Source: Dendrophyllia cribrosa (taxonomy: Eukaryota; Cnidaria; Anthozoa; Scleractinia; Dendrophylliidae). Taken from it: a DNA stretch of 64,000 bases. The first letter of the stretch is position 1. Each line of letters starts with the position of its first letter. The stretch spans positions 32,316,948 to 32,380,947 of the forward strand of contig JAJLRJ010000007.1 of assembly GCA_024195265.1 (NCBI GenBank), read 5' to 3'. Below are positions 13,038-23,926 of this stretch, piece after piece. Made by a program: the position numbers and the translations under genes. The notes beneath the pieces are model-generated. The model was not told the origin of the DNA. It searched no databases and saw only the letters and a program-made list of their open reading frames with translations.

Positions 13038-13191
13038 GACTCGATAAAGGTTGCCAACTTCATCAATTTGCCGTTTAAATACACAAGAAATGTAAAAAAA
13101 ATCGATCTCTTTCCCGGATTCGAACGCGGGCCAGTGATTTCCGGTGGCGCTGGTTTAGAAACGGCGCCTTACACCGCTAGACCACCAGCGC
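13038..13191 (-). mobile_element. tRNA-derived SINE, copy 1
   Basis: Read on the minus strand, the head begins GCGCTGGTGGTCTAGCGGTG (A-box-like) and has GCGTTCGAATCC (B-box-like) about 55 bp further on. A tail with GGCAAATTGATGAAGTTGGC follows. The head is tRNA-like, but the cloverleaf is distorted and I cannot assign an anticodon. A second copy with the same tail lies at 20465-20609, which supports a SINE family rather than a tRNA gene. Confidence 0.65.
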
Positions 13192-13199
13192 ATAACAAA

Positions 13200-14720
13200 A
13201 GGCTTGTCCCTCTTTACATACAGTGAAGACAGCTAAAACACAGATAACAAAGCTGCGACAGAAGTAAAAAAACGGACCTTTGATTGAGTGGAAAGTCCCG
13301 TACACTGATCTATTTTTGTGTGTCATATATTTGCATAAAAAACATAAGTTTATATGTCAAAAACTTCCTGTAATTTTTGTGTGAAGAATCTTTAATTTAG
13401 AGCGTTCATGTTCATATTCACTAGTTGGCTCATAGGAGCCTTTGATATAGGAAAAGTGCTGCAATCTCTTCAAGTTCGTCATGAAATTCACTTAGTACAA
13501 CGTCGTCCTCTAATTGCAAGGGGAACTACTCTCGAATTTTTGCCATCTCGTTTACCCGCTTCACTGAGGGAAAGCCTGGTAATGACTATTTCCAGGAGCA
13601 ACCGCGTTTTCAACCGAAAACGGTCGGAAAGTGTTTTATTAGGACAACGCAACCAACTCAACCATAAACGGTTGATCCTAATGGAGCCCGACCTGAGTCT
13701 TGTGTAACTTTTGTAAATTGTAACGCCAAAATGGCATCCCAAAGACTGCACATATAGATTTCGCATTTTTATCACATGACCCGAGAATTTTGCCGCCAAA
13801 ATGCAATAACACAGATCTGCTCACCAGTTATATTTGTAACGCCGTCACCAGCAGGAATTTAGTAAAACCATAACAGAGGTTCACTGAGGAGGCACCTGGA
13901 ACGCAGGTAAAACAAATTATATTGTTATTGTTTTCAGGCTATTCAGTTGCTTCAGTTGGTGGGTTCAAACAAAAGCATTTTTTTGCATGTGTTATGGAGC
14001 ATTCGAGCGAGAATTAACGCTTTAAATTTCATCACTTTGTTGATTCCATAATAAACAAAATTGTGTCTGATTGCGACATATCGGTCGTAATAAATAGATC
14101 GGTTAACATATTACATGCAATTTACGAATTATTAAAACAATAAACATGTACTTTTGCTTTCCAACCCAAAATTCGAAAATAGTTTATGATTATTGCATTA
14201 TTTTTATTTCCTTGTCTGTAAGCTATCTAGAGAAATATCAATCACCTAACCAAAACATTGTACAGCTTTTGTGTCCGCTGCTATAAGTATTTTAGTTGCA
14301 TGTATAAAATCGACAACAGTATTTTTTTAAAATTGTTTTAAAAGCCTAGCTCTTAAAGCCTTGGGAGCGGTAGGGTGATGTCGGTTTTATAAACGTAACA
14401 GACGCACACCTTGCTTTTATTACTTTAACTATTACCGTATTACCACATTGACCCGTTTTATTTTGAGACAATGCGACGCTGCAATTGTAGTTTTATTATT
14501 AAGGTTCTAAATTAGAATTCATTGCAATTCTCGGAACAACAGAATGTTAAACATTGTTAATTTTTTTTGAAAACGGGATTCTGCGAGGTTTCGAAAATTG
14601 ACCGGTAACCGTCCGGTAGCCTTATTTGTCTTATTTGGCAGTCAGCATTTGTTTCCTTTGTAACCACGCAGTTTGATTACACATGGCGACAGGTACATGA
14701 AGATGAGATTGCAAGATCAT
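13200..14720. other. intergenic, nothing recognised
   Basis: Overlapping frames at 13408-13707 (+) and 13488-13799 (-) are 99-103 codons. They have no signal peptide, domain or splice context, and I treat both as chance. The remainder is AT-rich. Confidence 0.35.
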
Positions 14721-14728
14721 AAGTGCGG

Positions 14729-15164
14729 CCCGGGGGGGGGGGGGGGGTACTCCCTAATGGGCTATACGGGGATGCTCCGCCCGAAAGGGGTACCTTTTTG
14801 AGGCTGGAGGTATATGAAAGGGTCGGGATTTCACGAGTCAAGTATGTGAAAGGGTAGGGATTTCACGAAGAATAGGAAATGGTAGGGAAAACACGAGTTG
14901 AAGTATAAAAAAAGTAGGGAAACTGCCATTTGAGTATTATAAAAAGGGCCTTTCAAAATATATCAAACAGACGCACGTAAAGGCTATATGAAAGGGGTAC
15001 CATTTTCAATGAAAGGTACATGAAAGGGGTACCATTTTCAATGAAAGGTATATGAAAGGGGTACCTTTTCTGTCAAAAACGGCATATGAAATGGTAAGGG
15101 TTTGGACCTCGGGGCGGAGCATCCCCGTACAAAACTTTGTTGAGTACCCCCCCCCCCCCCCGGG
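14729..15164. mobile_element. hAT-like MITE with G/C-run ends
   Basis: The element begins CCCGGGG with a long G run and ends with a long C run then CCCGGG. Inner inverted repeats pair GGGGATGCTCCGCCC with GGGCGGAGCATCCCC. It is flanked by an 8-bp direct repeat, AAGTGCGG, at 14721-14728 and 15165-15172. An 8-bp duplication is typical of hAT transposons. The interior has several diverged copies of a unit around TGAAAGGGGTACC. It is non-coding. Confidence 0.7.
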
Positions 15165-15524
15165 AAGTGCGGGAAAACACGGTCCGAAATAGCGGCTAGC
15201 AGTCTAAAATGGTTTCCACGCTGCCCAATTTTAGTTGTTTAGTACCCTCTTTTTTATTGAAACGAAATAATTTTCAGAAACAGGAAAACTAAAATGAAAT
15301 ATCTGGCTTAAGTAGCTTAGCTTAAGTAGTTACTGACATTAGGCAGAAGGACCCTATTTTAACTTGATAGATAGGTGTTACCATTTTTTGCAAATTTATT
15401 TAGTATTAATACAATGTTATCTTACCTTATCGGCCACTTTACTATTGTGACTTGAGAAACACTGACCGCTTCGAGGTCAAATTTTTGCGTCGACGAAGGA
15501 GACGCTTCCTAATCTTGTCGGCTC

Positions 15525-15690
15525 GGCGGAACGAATCGAGAAAAGTGTCGGTACCAAATCTGCGCCATCTTGAAACGTCACAATAGTATCCAGCATGCTT
15601 AGCGCGTTGTCTAGGCGGAACGAATCGAAAAAAGTGTCGGTACCAAATCTGCGCCATCTTGAAACGTCACAATAGTATCCAGCATTTCCA
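15525..15690. repeat. 89-bp tandem duplication
   Basis: Two copies of a unit starting GGCGGAACGAATCGA and ending AGTATCCAGCAT follow each other 89 bp apart, with only a few differences. A 71-codon minus-strand frame runs across both copies and reflects the repeat. I see no function. Confidence 0.75.
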
Positions 15691-15971
15691 GCGCGTGGAA
15701 ATCAGGCACAATCCATTCAATCCTGGGGAGCTGGCTGCTCCGAAAGTGTCAATTGAAATAACCTATTTGTCTTGATTTAGTTTCGGATATTTTCCCGATT
15801 TTGAAATCGTACGGTACGGCTCAATATCTCAATGTCTGAAAGTACACAGTGGAAATGGACGAAGGTTCTTCTTCGGACCAAGTTAGTTGTTGGGTCTCTT
15901 TGGAATCAAACAAGACGTTATTGGATTTTCCTCGCTTCTAGCACCGTTCGGGTATGTTTTGAATGCTCTAA

Positions 15972-16354
15972 GGGGCCGATTACATGGCGAATTTCAGCCC
16001 GGTTGACCGGGCTGAGATTTTAGCCCGGCTTCCGAAATAAATCCTCTTGAAATGAAGTTAGCGATTACATGAGCAAAGTTTTAGCCCGGGCTGAAACTCA
16101 GCCCGGCCAAACGGGCTGAAAATCGCCATGTAATCGCATCAGAATTTCAGCCTGGGCTGAAAAGTGAATTTCGGCATGCGCAGTGACGCCATTTTGGTTC
16201 TCGTTATCAATCTTCCCGCGCAATTTCAAACTTGGCGCCCGGGCTGAAATCTCAGCCCGGGCTGAAATTTGTCATGTAATCACAACAAAATTTCAGCCCG
16301 ATTGACCGGGCTGAAATCTCAGCCCGGGCTGAAATTCGTCATGTAATCGGCCCC
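15972..16354. mobile_element. MITE, GGGGCCGATTACATG ends, TAA duplication
   Basis: Terminal inverted repeats GGGGCCGATTACATG and CATGTAATCGGCCCC are flanked on both sides by TAA. The interior is built from many copies of TTTCAGCCCGGGCTGAAAT in both orientations. A 3-bp TWA target duplication points to a PIF/Harbinger-type non-autonomous element. Confidence 0.75.
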
Positions 16355-16359
16355 TAACT

Positions 16360-17590
16360 TTATTTTTCTGTGGTTCTTTGCCTGATTTGGAAAGCTTTCA
16401 CCTAAATACCGACGTCGCTTTTTCGCGATGTTCTATGGAGCGATTCGCTATATGTCTTGCCGGCCGCGCCAGGCGAACGCCTGCCCATCTAAGAATTTTA
16501 ATAATTGAATCGTCCTTCGTCTCATTGCAAGGATTCATTCAAAACAGATCAAAATAACAACTGCAGCTAATACTGTTCGCGTACGTGACCTACATGTAGC
16601 CGTTGACCTTGAGATCGCTTGCGCGTGTTATAATAATAAATAACTGTAGTAATAACTTTATTTATAAATTACGTGACAGCATTGAAAGCACACTACTTTC
16701 GTAGAAGAGAGAAAACTATGACAACTTTTGGGTTGATTTCACAGCAATCAGCCCCGGAGAAGAACCTTTGTCCATGCTCAACTGATTAAACATGTGCTGA
16801 ATGCAATTTCCAGACATTGAGATATCTACATTTATTTAGTCGGTAAAATCCTTGCGGATATCACACCAAGTACTGAGGCACATCATTTCAGAATCGGAGA
16901 AATATAAACCGGAATGAAATCAAGACAAATAAACTATTTATGTCGGAAAAATCTGAGACCTTTCGGAGAACACAGCACGGCAGAATTGAAGGATTTTCCA
17001 CGGCGATAGCGTGAATTTGTTTGACGTCGGTCCGACGTTTTTGCCTGCGTGACATAACTCATGACATAGCCCCTTTCAACAGTGGCTGAAACTGAGGTAC
17101 TACGTAGGTCAAGACGAGGTGCTACGGTATAAGGAGACGCACTATAATCTATGATTACTACTAGTAATATTAAAAATTTGTTTTGTGTTTTTTTTTCAAA
17201 ACGGCCGGGGCTGGGAGGAGTGAACACCACATCGCACAGAATGCTATTGTCTTTCGCGACATGTACTAACAGCGACCGATTCTAGGACGCGCGGCATAAT
17301 AATTTGCATGTTCAGAACTAGTCGGCTGTGATTGGTCAACATACTTAGCTTTGGGAATACCTTTCGTCTCTTCGCATATTCAACTGCTGTCAATCAACGG
17401 ATGGAAGTGTGAAATAAATTTTAAGGTGCGATAAAATTAACAATTTCCCTCTAATAAGGCCGCGCTCCCTATTCAAACCCATTGAATAAAGAGATTCGTC
17501 ACATCGAGTCAACTTACTGTCTAAATCCTAAAGCCTAGTTTAGGCTCGCGAGCTTGAAGTGCGAATCAGACAAGCACGAAGGGTTAGCCA
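16360..17590. other. intergenic, nothing recognised
   Basis: A 98-codon minus-strand frame at 16934-17230 has no supporting feature. No RNA gene or repeat arm was identified. Confidence 0.35.
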
Positions 17591-17603
17591 CTCGCGAATG
17601 TAA

Positions 17604-17766
17604 GGGCCTGGTCGCACTACAGTCAAATACAAAAATCCGCCCGTGCAAAAATCGAGGAAAACAAAAGAAACCGCTCCGGTGGGACACGCTTTTTGTGGAA
17701 TGTTTTTGTTTTTATGTCATTTTGCACGGGCTAATTTTTGTTTTTAACTGTAGTGCGACCAGGTCC
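17604..17766. mobile_element. MITE, GGGCCTGGTCGCACTACAGT ends
   Basis: Terminal inverted repeats GGGCCTGGTCGCACTACAGT and ACTGTAGTGCGACCAGGTCC are flanked by TAA on both sides. It is 163 bp long and non-coding. The 3-bp TAA duplication again fits a Harbinger-type MITE. Confidence 0.75.
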
Positions 17767-18197
17767 TAAGCTGGCACTTTGAAAAAATAAATTTTGCAGA
17801 AACAAACAACAAAAAATTCCCCCGGCTTGTCTTTTTGTATACGCGATTCACACGAGCATCAATGTCATTTGAATGCCGTGTTCGTGCATCATTACGCTCG
17901 TTCTCTCGGCAGCGCTTAAACGCAGTCCTGAGTACTTCAATTTACCAAAATATTGTTATTCCTGCAGGACGAGAAAGAAAAACGTTATATAGACAGGATG
18001 TAGTTTATTTGTCGTGTGTTCATAAATGAGCAAGGGTCCGCCTCAAACCGACCCACGCCAATGATTCCAGCGGGAATTCTTATTCTTTTGTTTGTGAAGA
18101 TAATTATTCAATTTTGGATCCGTTTAGATCGATCAAACGATATAAATTTAACTTCGATTTCAAGTCGTTCAGTTGTTAAAACTTCTTTGGAGACAAC

Positions 18198-18638
18198 ATG
18201 TCAAAGCGCGCGAGACACGCTCAAGGCTTTTACGCGTCATCACTTAATGATGTTCGCGATCGTAGCTTTACTTCGACATACCGTCCAAATACTAAGCCCT
18301 CTGTTATGGGTGTTTACGAAGTAGATCGCATAGTCGCAAAACGAAACAAGGGAGGCAAAACGGAATACTTCATATAGTGGCAGAATTACTCCCCAGCAGA
18401 AAATACATGGGAACCGAGCGACCACTTGCCGGCGGAGCTCATCGAAGACAGATCTGTCGATCCACTTCGCGCAGACGAATCCAGAGAAAGACTCGCTCTT
18501 CTTTTCGAGAAGGGCTTGAAATCACCCCTGGCCTGTAACGAGACCATCACAATGCGACACGATGTAGTGCGATCGCTGTTTCCTGATATGCCGGTGGATC
18601 TCCGAGGGACTCCGTACCTTGCCGTAAAGCAGAGCTGA
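18198..18638 (+). pseudogene. chromodomain protein, intronless, one internal stop
   Basis: A 147-codon frame starts at ATG 18198 and runs to TGA 18636, with a single in-frame TAG at 18375. On either side of the stop the protein reads VYEVDRIVAKRNKGGKTEYF and WQNYSPAENTWEPSDHLPAE. This is a textbook chromodomain: the YxVxxI start, the aromatic cage positions Y, W and W, and the ENTWEP core. The stop falls where chromodomains usually have Lys (the FIKW position). About 60 residues without a known domain follow. With no introns it could be a retrocopy, or a domain once carried by a transposon. Chromodomains bind methylated histone tails. I call it a pseudogene because of the stop. Confidence 0.7.
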
Positions 18639-18957
18639 TGAGAGCAGGTCTTGGTTCTTCTCTGAGAAAATGCTTGACAGTCACCGGTGGTGGTTGTAGT
18701 GTCCACACTCCCGTCAGCCTGAAGTTGGTTCTTAGCAAGTCGCCAGCCTTCCTCGATGAACAAGGCCGCAAAACGGCTTCGCGCCCAGTTGAAAGAGTTC
18801 AAGTAAAGTTTGCGAAGAGCTATTTCACCGGAACCGCGCAGTGATGTTGCTACTGAAAAAAAAAAACCGGCTCTTTTAGGAGCCACCAAAAAGCAATAAA
18901 AGCTTTTGACCAATGTTGATTTGAAAGCACGGTAACCTACAACAGCACACAGACTTA

Positions 18958-19204
18958 AGCCTGGTTTCCATATAATCGCAACGATCGCAGAAAAAAGTGT
19001 TGTGCGATCCTTGCGATCATATGGAAACCAAAACGTTGCGTTCCTTGCGATCGTTGCGATCCTTTTGATTGCGATCGCTCTGCGATCGCAATCGCAAAGA
19101 TCGCAACGTTTTGGTTTCCATATGATCGCAAGGGTCGCAAGAATCGCAGCGATCATTGATCGTAACGATCGCTGCGATCGTTGCGATTATATGAAAACCA
19201 GGCT
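18958..19204. mobile_element. MITE, AGCCTGGTTTCCATAT ends, TTA duplication
   Basis: Terminal inverted repeats AGCCTGGTTTCCATATAATC and GATTATATGAAAACCAGGCT are flanked by TTA on each side. The interior is filled with GATCGCAACGATCGC-type short palindromes. Harbinger-like by its duplication; non-coding. A long minus-strand frame across it (18386-19156) is an artefact of the repeat composition. Confidence 0.75.
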
Positions 19205-19324
19205 TTAGGTTTCCGCAGTATTAAAATAAATTAGCTCAAAGATGATTCAAGGTGTTTCCTTTACAAGTTTATTTATTCTTTCGTATATTTTTGATATTAA
19301 CATTAACAAAAAAATCATCTGGAG

Positions 19325-19759
19325 TCACTGCGTCTTTCCACCAGTTGTATCTGTATGCCTACGAGTCTACGAAATGACAGCAAAGAAAAAAGTTAAAGAA
19401 CGTCCTTTTGACATATTTTTACTGAATAATACAACAAAACCATGCATGCAAAACAAACTATATCTAACAGAATCCCGATAGCCATTTACCGTTGTTGTTG
19501 TTGTCAGTTTCCCAACAGCTCCGTAAATGTAGGCTGGTCCCTTAAAAATACCGCGGCCATCACAACCATGAAGTCCCTATAAAGACAGAGTCAGAACATT
19601 AACAGTGGCTTTCAGCACTGACAACTTCCGGAACAACACAACTTGAGAGGCCATCACGGGCTCAAGTTATGTTTTTCGCTGGGGAGTTTTCAAACCGGAG
19701 GGTTTTAAAGTTCATCACGACACTTACCATCTCGTTAAATTGTGTGCATTTGGATGGAC
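19325..19759 (-). CDS. possible small secreted-type gene, three exons, 5' end not found
   Basis: Minus-strand exons at 19759-19728 (32 nt), 19576-19490 (87 nt) and 19366-19325 (42 nt, ending TGA) have good acceptors (TTTTTTCAG, CTTTATAG, ATTTCGTAG). Donors are ATG|GTAAGTG and ACG|GTAAAT. Phases agree (entry phase 1, then 0 and 0). The peptide reads PSKCTQFNEM, then GLHGCDGRGIFKGPAYIYGA and a Thr run, then TRRHTDTTGGKTQ. Entry in phase 1 matches the signal-peptide exon plan of the cluster, but I could not find a first exon upstream. There is no known domain. It may be a real small gene diverging from the one at 20338, or chance. Confidence 0.3.
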
Positions 19760-20337
19760 CTGAAAAAAAAAGTAGAATATTTATAAGAAAGCCCGGTAGT
19801 TACTTATATGAATGCTAATTTGCTCACATCTTATTTATTGAGATTTTCAGCCTGAAAGTGTTAGTCCCATACAAACAGAGGAAGAAGGTAACTACATTTG
19901 AAGTCGAAAACAATCATACTTCCCAAAGAGCTACAAACGCAAAGACTGTCGCATTTGCTTTATTAACATTCCTTCTTCAACAGCCATATGATTGCTAACT
20001 GGTGTTCGTAACCGTTTTCCCGTAAACTTAGAATTTCCAAGTGCAGCTGACTATTTTGGGCCAGTTTTCTTTGTTATTTTAAGTACTTTCGCTAATGAGC
20101 ATTCAAACTTAGCGCCAGAATGCGCGTGAAAGTCCCGGATGTGTCGCGGCATTCTGCGCGATGACTGGCCACGTCTTTTGACTCGCCTCTGTCCGTGGTT
20201 TAACTCAGCGCTCATTCGACCCAAAATACGCCTGCTTTGCAGGCTATAAACTGTCCCTTAAAAAAAAAACGAAGGTCGTAATGTCGCATTAACTCAAACA
20301 AGTGTTTTATGTTACACAGAAATACAGAGAGACGTTA

Positions 20338-23300
20338 ATGAGTAGAACTACCACTCCAAACGTGTTTGCCGTCTTAGTATGGATTGTAATTGCGTCAATA
20401 ACTGCTGTTGACCTTGGTAAGCTAATTGTGCAAATATGACAACTCGTGAATACAAAACGCACTAAATGCCAACTTCATCAAATTTCCGTTTAAAAACGAA
20501 AGAAAGGAAAAAACGAAAAATTATTTCATGTCTTCACACCAGGATTCTAACTAGGGAGCGCAAGTTTATCTGCACAGCGTTCTACACCACTGGACCACCG
20601 GCCGCTCACACAAGTAATTAGCAGGGGTAAATTTTAATATTCGGCTAGTGACGGTTTTAATTTCCCATGAAAAGACTCCAAACGCGAAACATCAGTACAT
20701 CACGTTCATAATGTCCTCTTAGTCGGCGGTCGAGTATTTTCTACTCTATATTTCTTTGCATTTGGAACGGTTAAAGGCACTGGTCAGTGGAATTACATAT
20801 AACAGTGTACAGCCGATAGATGGAAGGAGTAGGAATTTACATATTTCTGGCCACTGCTGTAACTTGTTCATTACGCTTTGTGTATTCACGAGTTAAAAAG
20901 AAGGTTTTCCTAATTAAAAAAGAAGTTCCCGGCCCAGGTGATCGATAAAATTGAAGTTGGTTGTTGCATATGTATCGTGATAAGTATATTCAGTTGCCAG
21001 TAAAAATTCATATCCAGGGGCGGATCCAGAATTTTCTGAAATGGGGGTTGCCATGGGCGTGAACAGCGAGAGCTTCTAGGGAGGTCCGAGGGCATGCCCT
21101 TCCCCGGGAAAATTTTCCGATTTTACCCTTCAGCATTCCTGAGACTCGAAAAGCGTTTATCTTTTCTAACTTAACAATCAGTCAATTGGTGGAAGTGAAA
21201 CAATAAAATATAGTTTTATTCCATTATTTTCTTGAACCACAAGACAGAGACAAATTGTCAGACAAATTAAAAACAAATACTGCTTAAAGGGCTCAAAGGG
21301 GGGTCACAACCCCCTCAAACCCTCCACCGGATCCGCCCCTGCATCACACTGTGTCCAACACTTCTCTTTAGTAAAATAACGACCTATTATTAAAAAAATG
21401 AAACTTCTAACTTCATACAGTGAATTAGTAAACCATTAATCTTACAAGGTGATCCCGACAGAATTGAAATTTGAAAAACTACATGTAATCAATCCTCCCC
21501 GTAGCTAATTACTGATCATTTACACTTGAATTCTTGAATTGAACAGCCTCTTTAAGAAATTTTGAATATGAACAGCCCGCACTTGCCACGCTGAGCCGTC
21601 ATCAAAGAAACTTGGGCAACAACGACATCACTAAACTTTTGGACGACTTGGACAATCAGACCGAGGCCATCAAGAACGGCCAAGAGATTGGTGACGAGCT
21701 CTTAAGTGGCAAAAACCTATCCAATACTAAAGACGGAAATTTGGACAGGGCGAATAACAGTTTAACTTCAGGTTTGCTATAAACACTTTTTTTTTCAATG
21801 TCATAACAAAAGACAGGGTGGAAGAGAGGTTACAGTGTCTTTTGAATATGCTAAATGTTGCAGGAATTTAACAAGTTTAACTTAGACCTCCAAATTTGTA
21901 TATAAGTGGGTAGTTTTAAAGGGAGGGTTTCACGGTTCGGCGCATGTGCAAGCTATGACGTAACCCATTTAATTTCATTGTTTAGACCATTCGGAAGCGA
22001 GTAAATAAGTCTGGCGGGAAATTTGCCCATGAAAATGTCGCGGTCAGTCAGCTAATTGAATGGATGATTATGCATACCCATGTGTGCCATGAAAGCCACC
22101 AGAGTGTAGAATAAATCCTTCGGGTCAAAGGTTTTATTCAGTGTAATCCGTTGAAATTGTCTGTGAAGAAGTCCTTCTCACACTTCTCGGGTGTTTTTAA
22201 TTTCTCAAGTTCTTAGGCCCCGTCCACACGTATACGTTTACGTCTGTAAACGTATATGTTTTTATTTAAAACGCTCCCGTCCTCACGTATACGTTTACGT
22301 TCGTAAAACGCATATTACGTTCGTAAAACGCATATTACGTTTTTCTGTGTTTAAGCCTCCCGTCCACAAGCAAACGCTAAAAATCTGCATTGAGCATGTG
22401 TAGATAAATAGTATCTACGTCAGCGTTTACGAAAATATCCGTTTACGCTGTCCACAAATAAAATAAATGGATAAACAGCGTTTTCGAACATATCCACTTT
22501 GGAGAGCGTCGTCGAAAATATCCGTTTACTCGTTTCGGGTGACCGTTTTCATCGTCTACGTGTAGACGGGAAGCCTAAACGCATGAAAACTTATGCGTTT
22601 ACGAACATAAACATATACGTGTGGACGGGGCCTTAGTCTATATAAGGAAGAGTAATCTTCTTTTAAGATTAAAAGCATTTCTTTCTTGCCTCTAAATATT
22701 TCTTGTTGGTTCCCACTTCTTTCCTGAATCAGATTGAAATCAGTTTCCAAAAAATCCGGTTCGCGGCACTTTTATATATAAAGAGCATTAAATTTCACAG
22801 TTTTCTGTTTCACTTATATTGCCACACAGAACTGACTCATTTTGCTAGGAAAAAGGTGCATTTCTTTGGAAGACTAGCTTTGTCAACTTTGCCCGATTTA
22901 AGTTTAAACGAGGGATTCGAAACATCCGGGACACCAGTGCTCTATAATTCCAACTGTTCATTTATAAAAAAAAGCTCACTCAGATCCAATCGCTCGTCTA
23001 CAGCAATTATATTCTAAACTCGATAAAAGTACATACGTAATATTCATATTCCCCTAGACCCTAAATTAGATATGAAAACAATAACATAAACATTATGTTA
23101 ATTCAACTGTTAGGATATTCTCAGAACGAAAGCAACACGTCCGATGAAGAAGAAGTCACAGGTTTGCAATTCGAATTATGTTTACGTGAATCGAACTCGT
23201 TCAACTTTATATTAAATAATATGTACTTCATAAATAGAAGAATAAATAAAATATCAAACATTCAGTTTGTCTGCGTCTTTAACTTGAACAGATATGAAAC

Positions 23301-23731
23301 ATCTATACGCGGACCGTCTCTGTGAAATGATATACGTTTAAGGGTCAAAACGTTAGTTTATTATCCTGGTTTATGCCCTTATTCTCACGCAATCAGCGAT
23401 TAGTTATCTAGTCATCTAGTTAATGAGACAATGGTATTGCTAATACCTGCACTTCAATGCCCATATTTTACAGTATTTGATATATACTCACTTTAATTTT
23501 GCTCCTTGATATTTCATAGATAGTGCCTCACAGGCAGTGAGAATAACAGGTGCCCCATTGTTGACTGATACAAATGGAATCCCAGAGAAAACAACAGCCG
23601 TTGAGACTGGTGCTACTTATCTGACTGGAAAACCTTTCTTGGTGCATAACAAAGAAAACACAGATCTTGATGTGGACAAGTGGTTTCTGTATTATCCACT
23701 TTCCACAGAATACGACAAGCAAATACCTTAA
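20338..23731 (+). CDS. secreted acidic/polar protein, 187 aa, four exons
   Basis: The exons are 20338-20416, 21547-21771, 23114-23161 and 23520-23731. All three introns are in phase 1, the arrangement that permits exon shuffling. Exon 1 encodes the signal peptide MSRTTTPNVFAVLVWIVIAS. Exon 2 encodes a helical, charged stretch (NNDITKLLDDLDNQTEAIKN). Exon 3 is a 16-residue Ser/Glu segment with NESNTSDEEE. Exon 4 encodes a more hydrophobic tail ending YYPLSTEYDKQIP. Sequons are present (NQT, NLS, NNS, NES, NTS) and there is no cysteine in the mature part. The last acceptor is ambiguous: AG at 23519 (used here) or at 23537, both in phase. It is the smallest cluster member and the only one with the mature protein split over three exons. 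Function unknown. Confidence 0.75.
20465..20609 (-). mobile_element. tRNA-derived SINE, copy 2
   Basis: The minus strand starts GTGAGCGGCCGGTGGTCCAG (A-box-like), with GTTAGAATCC (decayed B box) further on, then the tail TTTGATGAAGTTGGCA shared with the copy at 13038-13191. It lies in the first intron of the gene at 20338, in antisense orientation. Confidence 0.6.
21015..21341. mobile_element. MITE with CAGGGGCGGATCC ends
   Basis: Terminal inverted repeats CAGGGGCGGATCCAG and CCACCGGATCCGCCCCTG are about 325 bp apart. CAGGGGCGG-type ends are common in hAT-like elements, but I could not find a clean 8-bp duplication. Intronic in the gene at 20338; non-coding. Confidence 0.65.
22216..22632. 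mobile_element. MITE, GGCCCCGTCCACACGTATACG ends
   Basis: Terminal inverted repeats GGCCCCGTCCACACGTATAC and ATACGTGTGGACGGGGCC are flanked by TTA at 22213-22215 and 22633-22635. The interior repeats CGTTTACG/CGTAAACG motifs many times. Harbinger-like by its duplication. It sits in the second intron of the gene at 20338. Confidence 0.8.
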
Positions 23732-23926
23732 ATGAGCGTACATCATTGCCGCCATTGTTCTGACTTTGGCTTTGCAGTACAATGAAAAAAAAAATTAAAA
23801 AGAAGCTGTACACAGCTTGAACTCGAGTCATCTTTAACCCATTGCAGTTTTGATTCCCGAGCAGTTTGAGTGCCATTACAGAGAAACTTAAAACTGTCTG
23901 AAAAGTAAGACTACACTACATTCACA

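Noticed and set aside
18386..19156. 256-codon minus-strand frame
   Set aside because: Runs across a MITE of repeated GATCGCAACGATCGC words and antisense to the chromodomain frame; no domain of its own.
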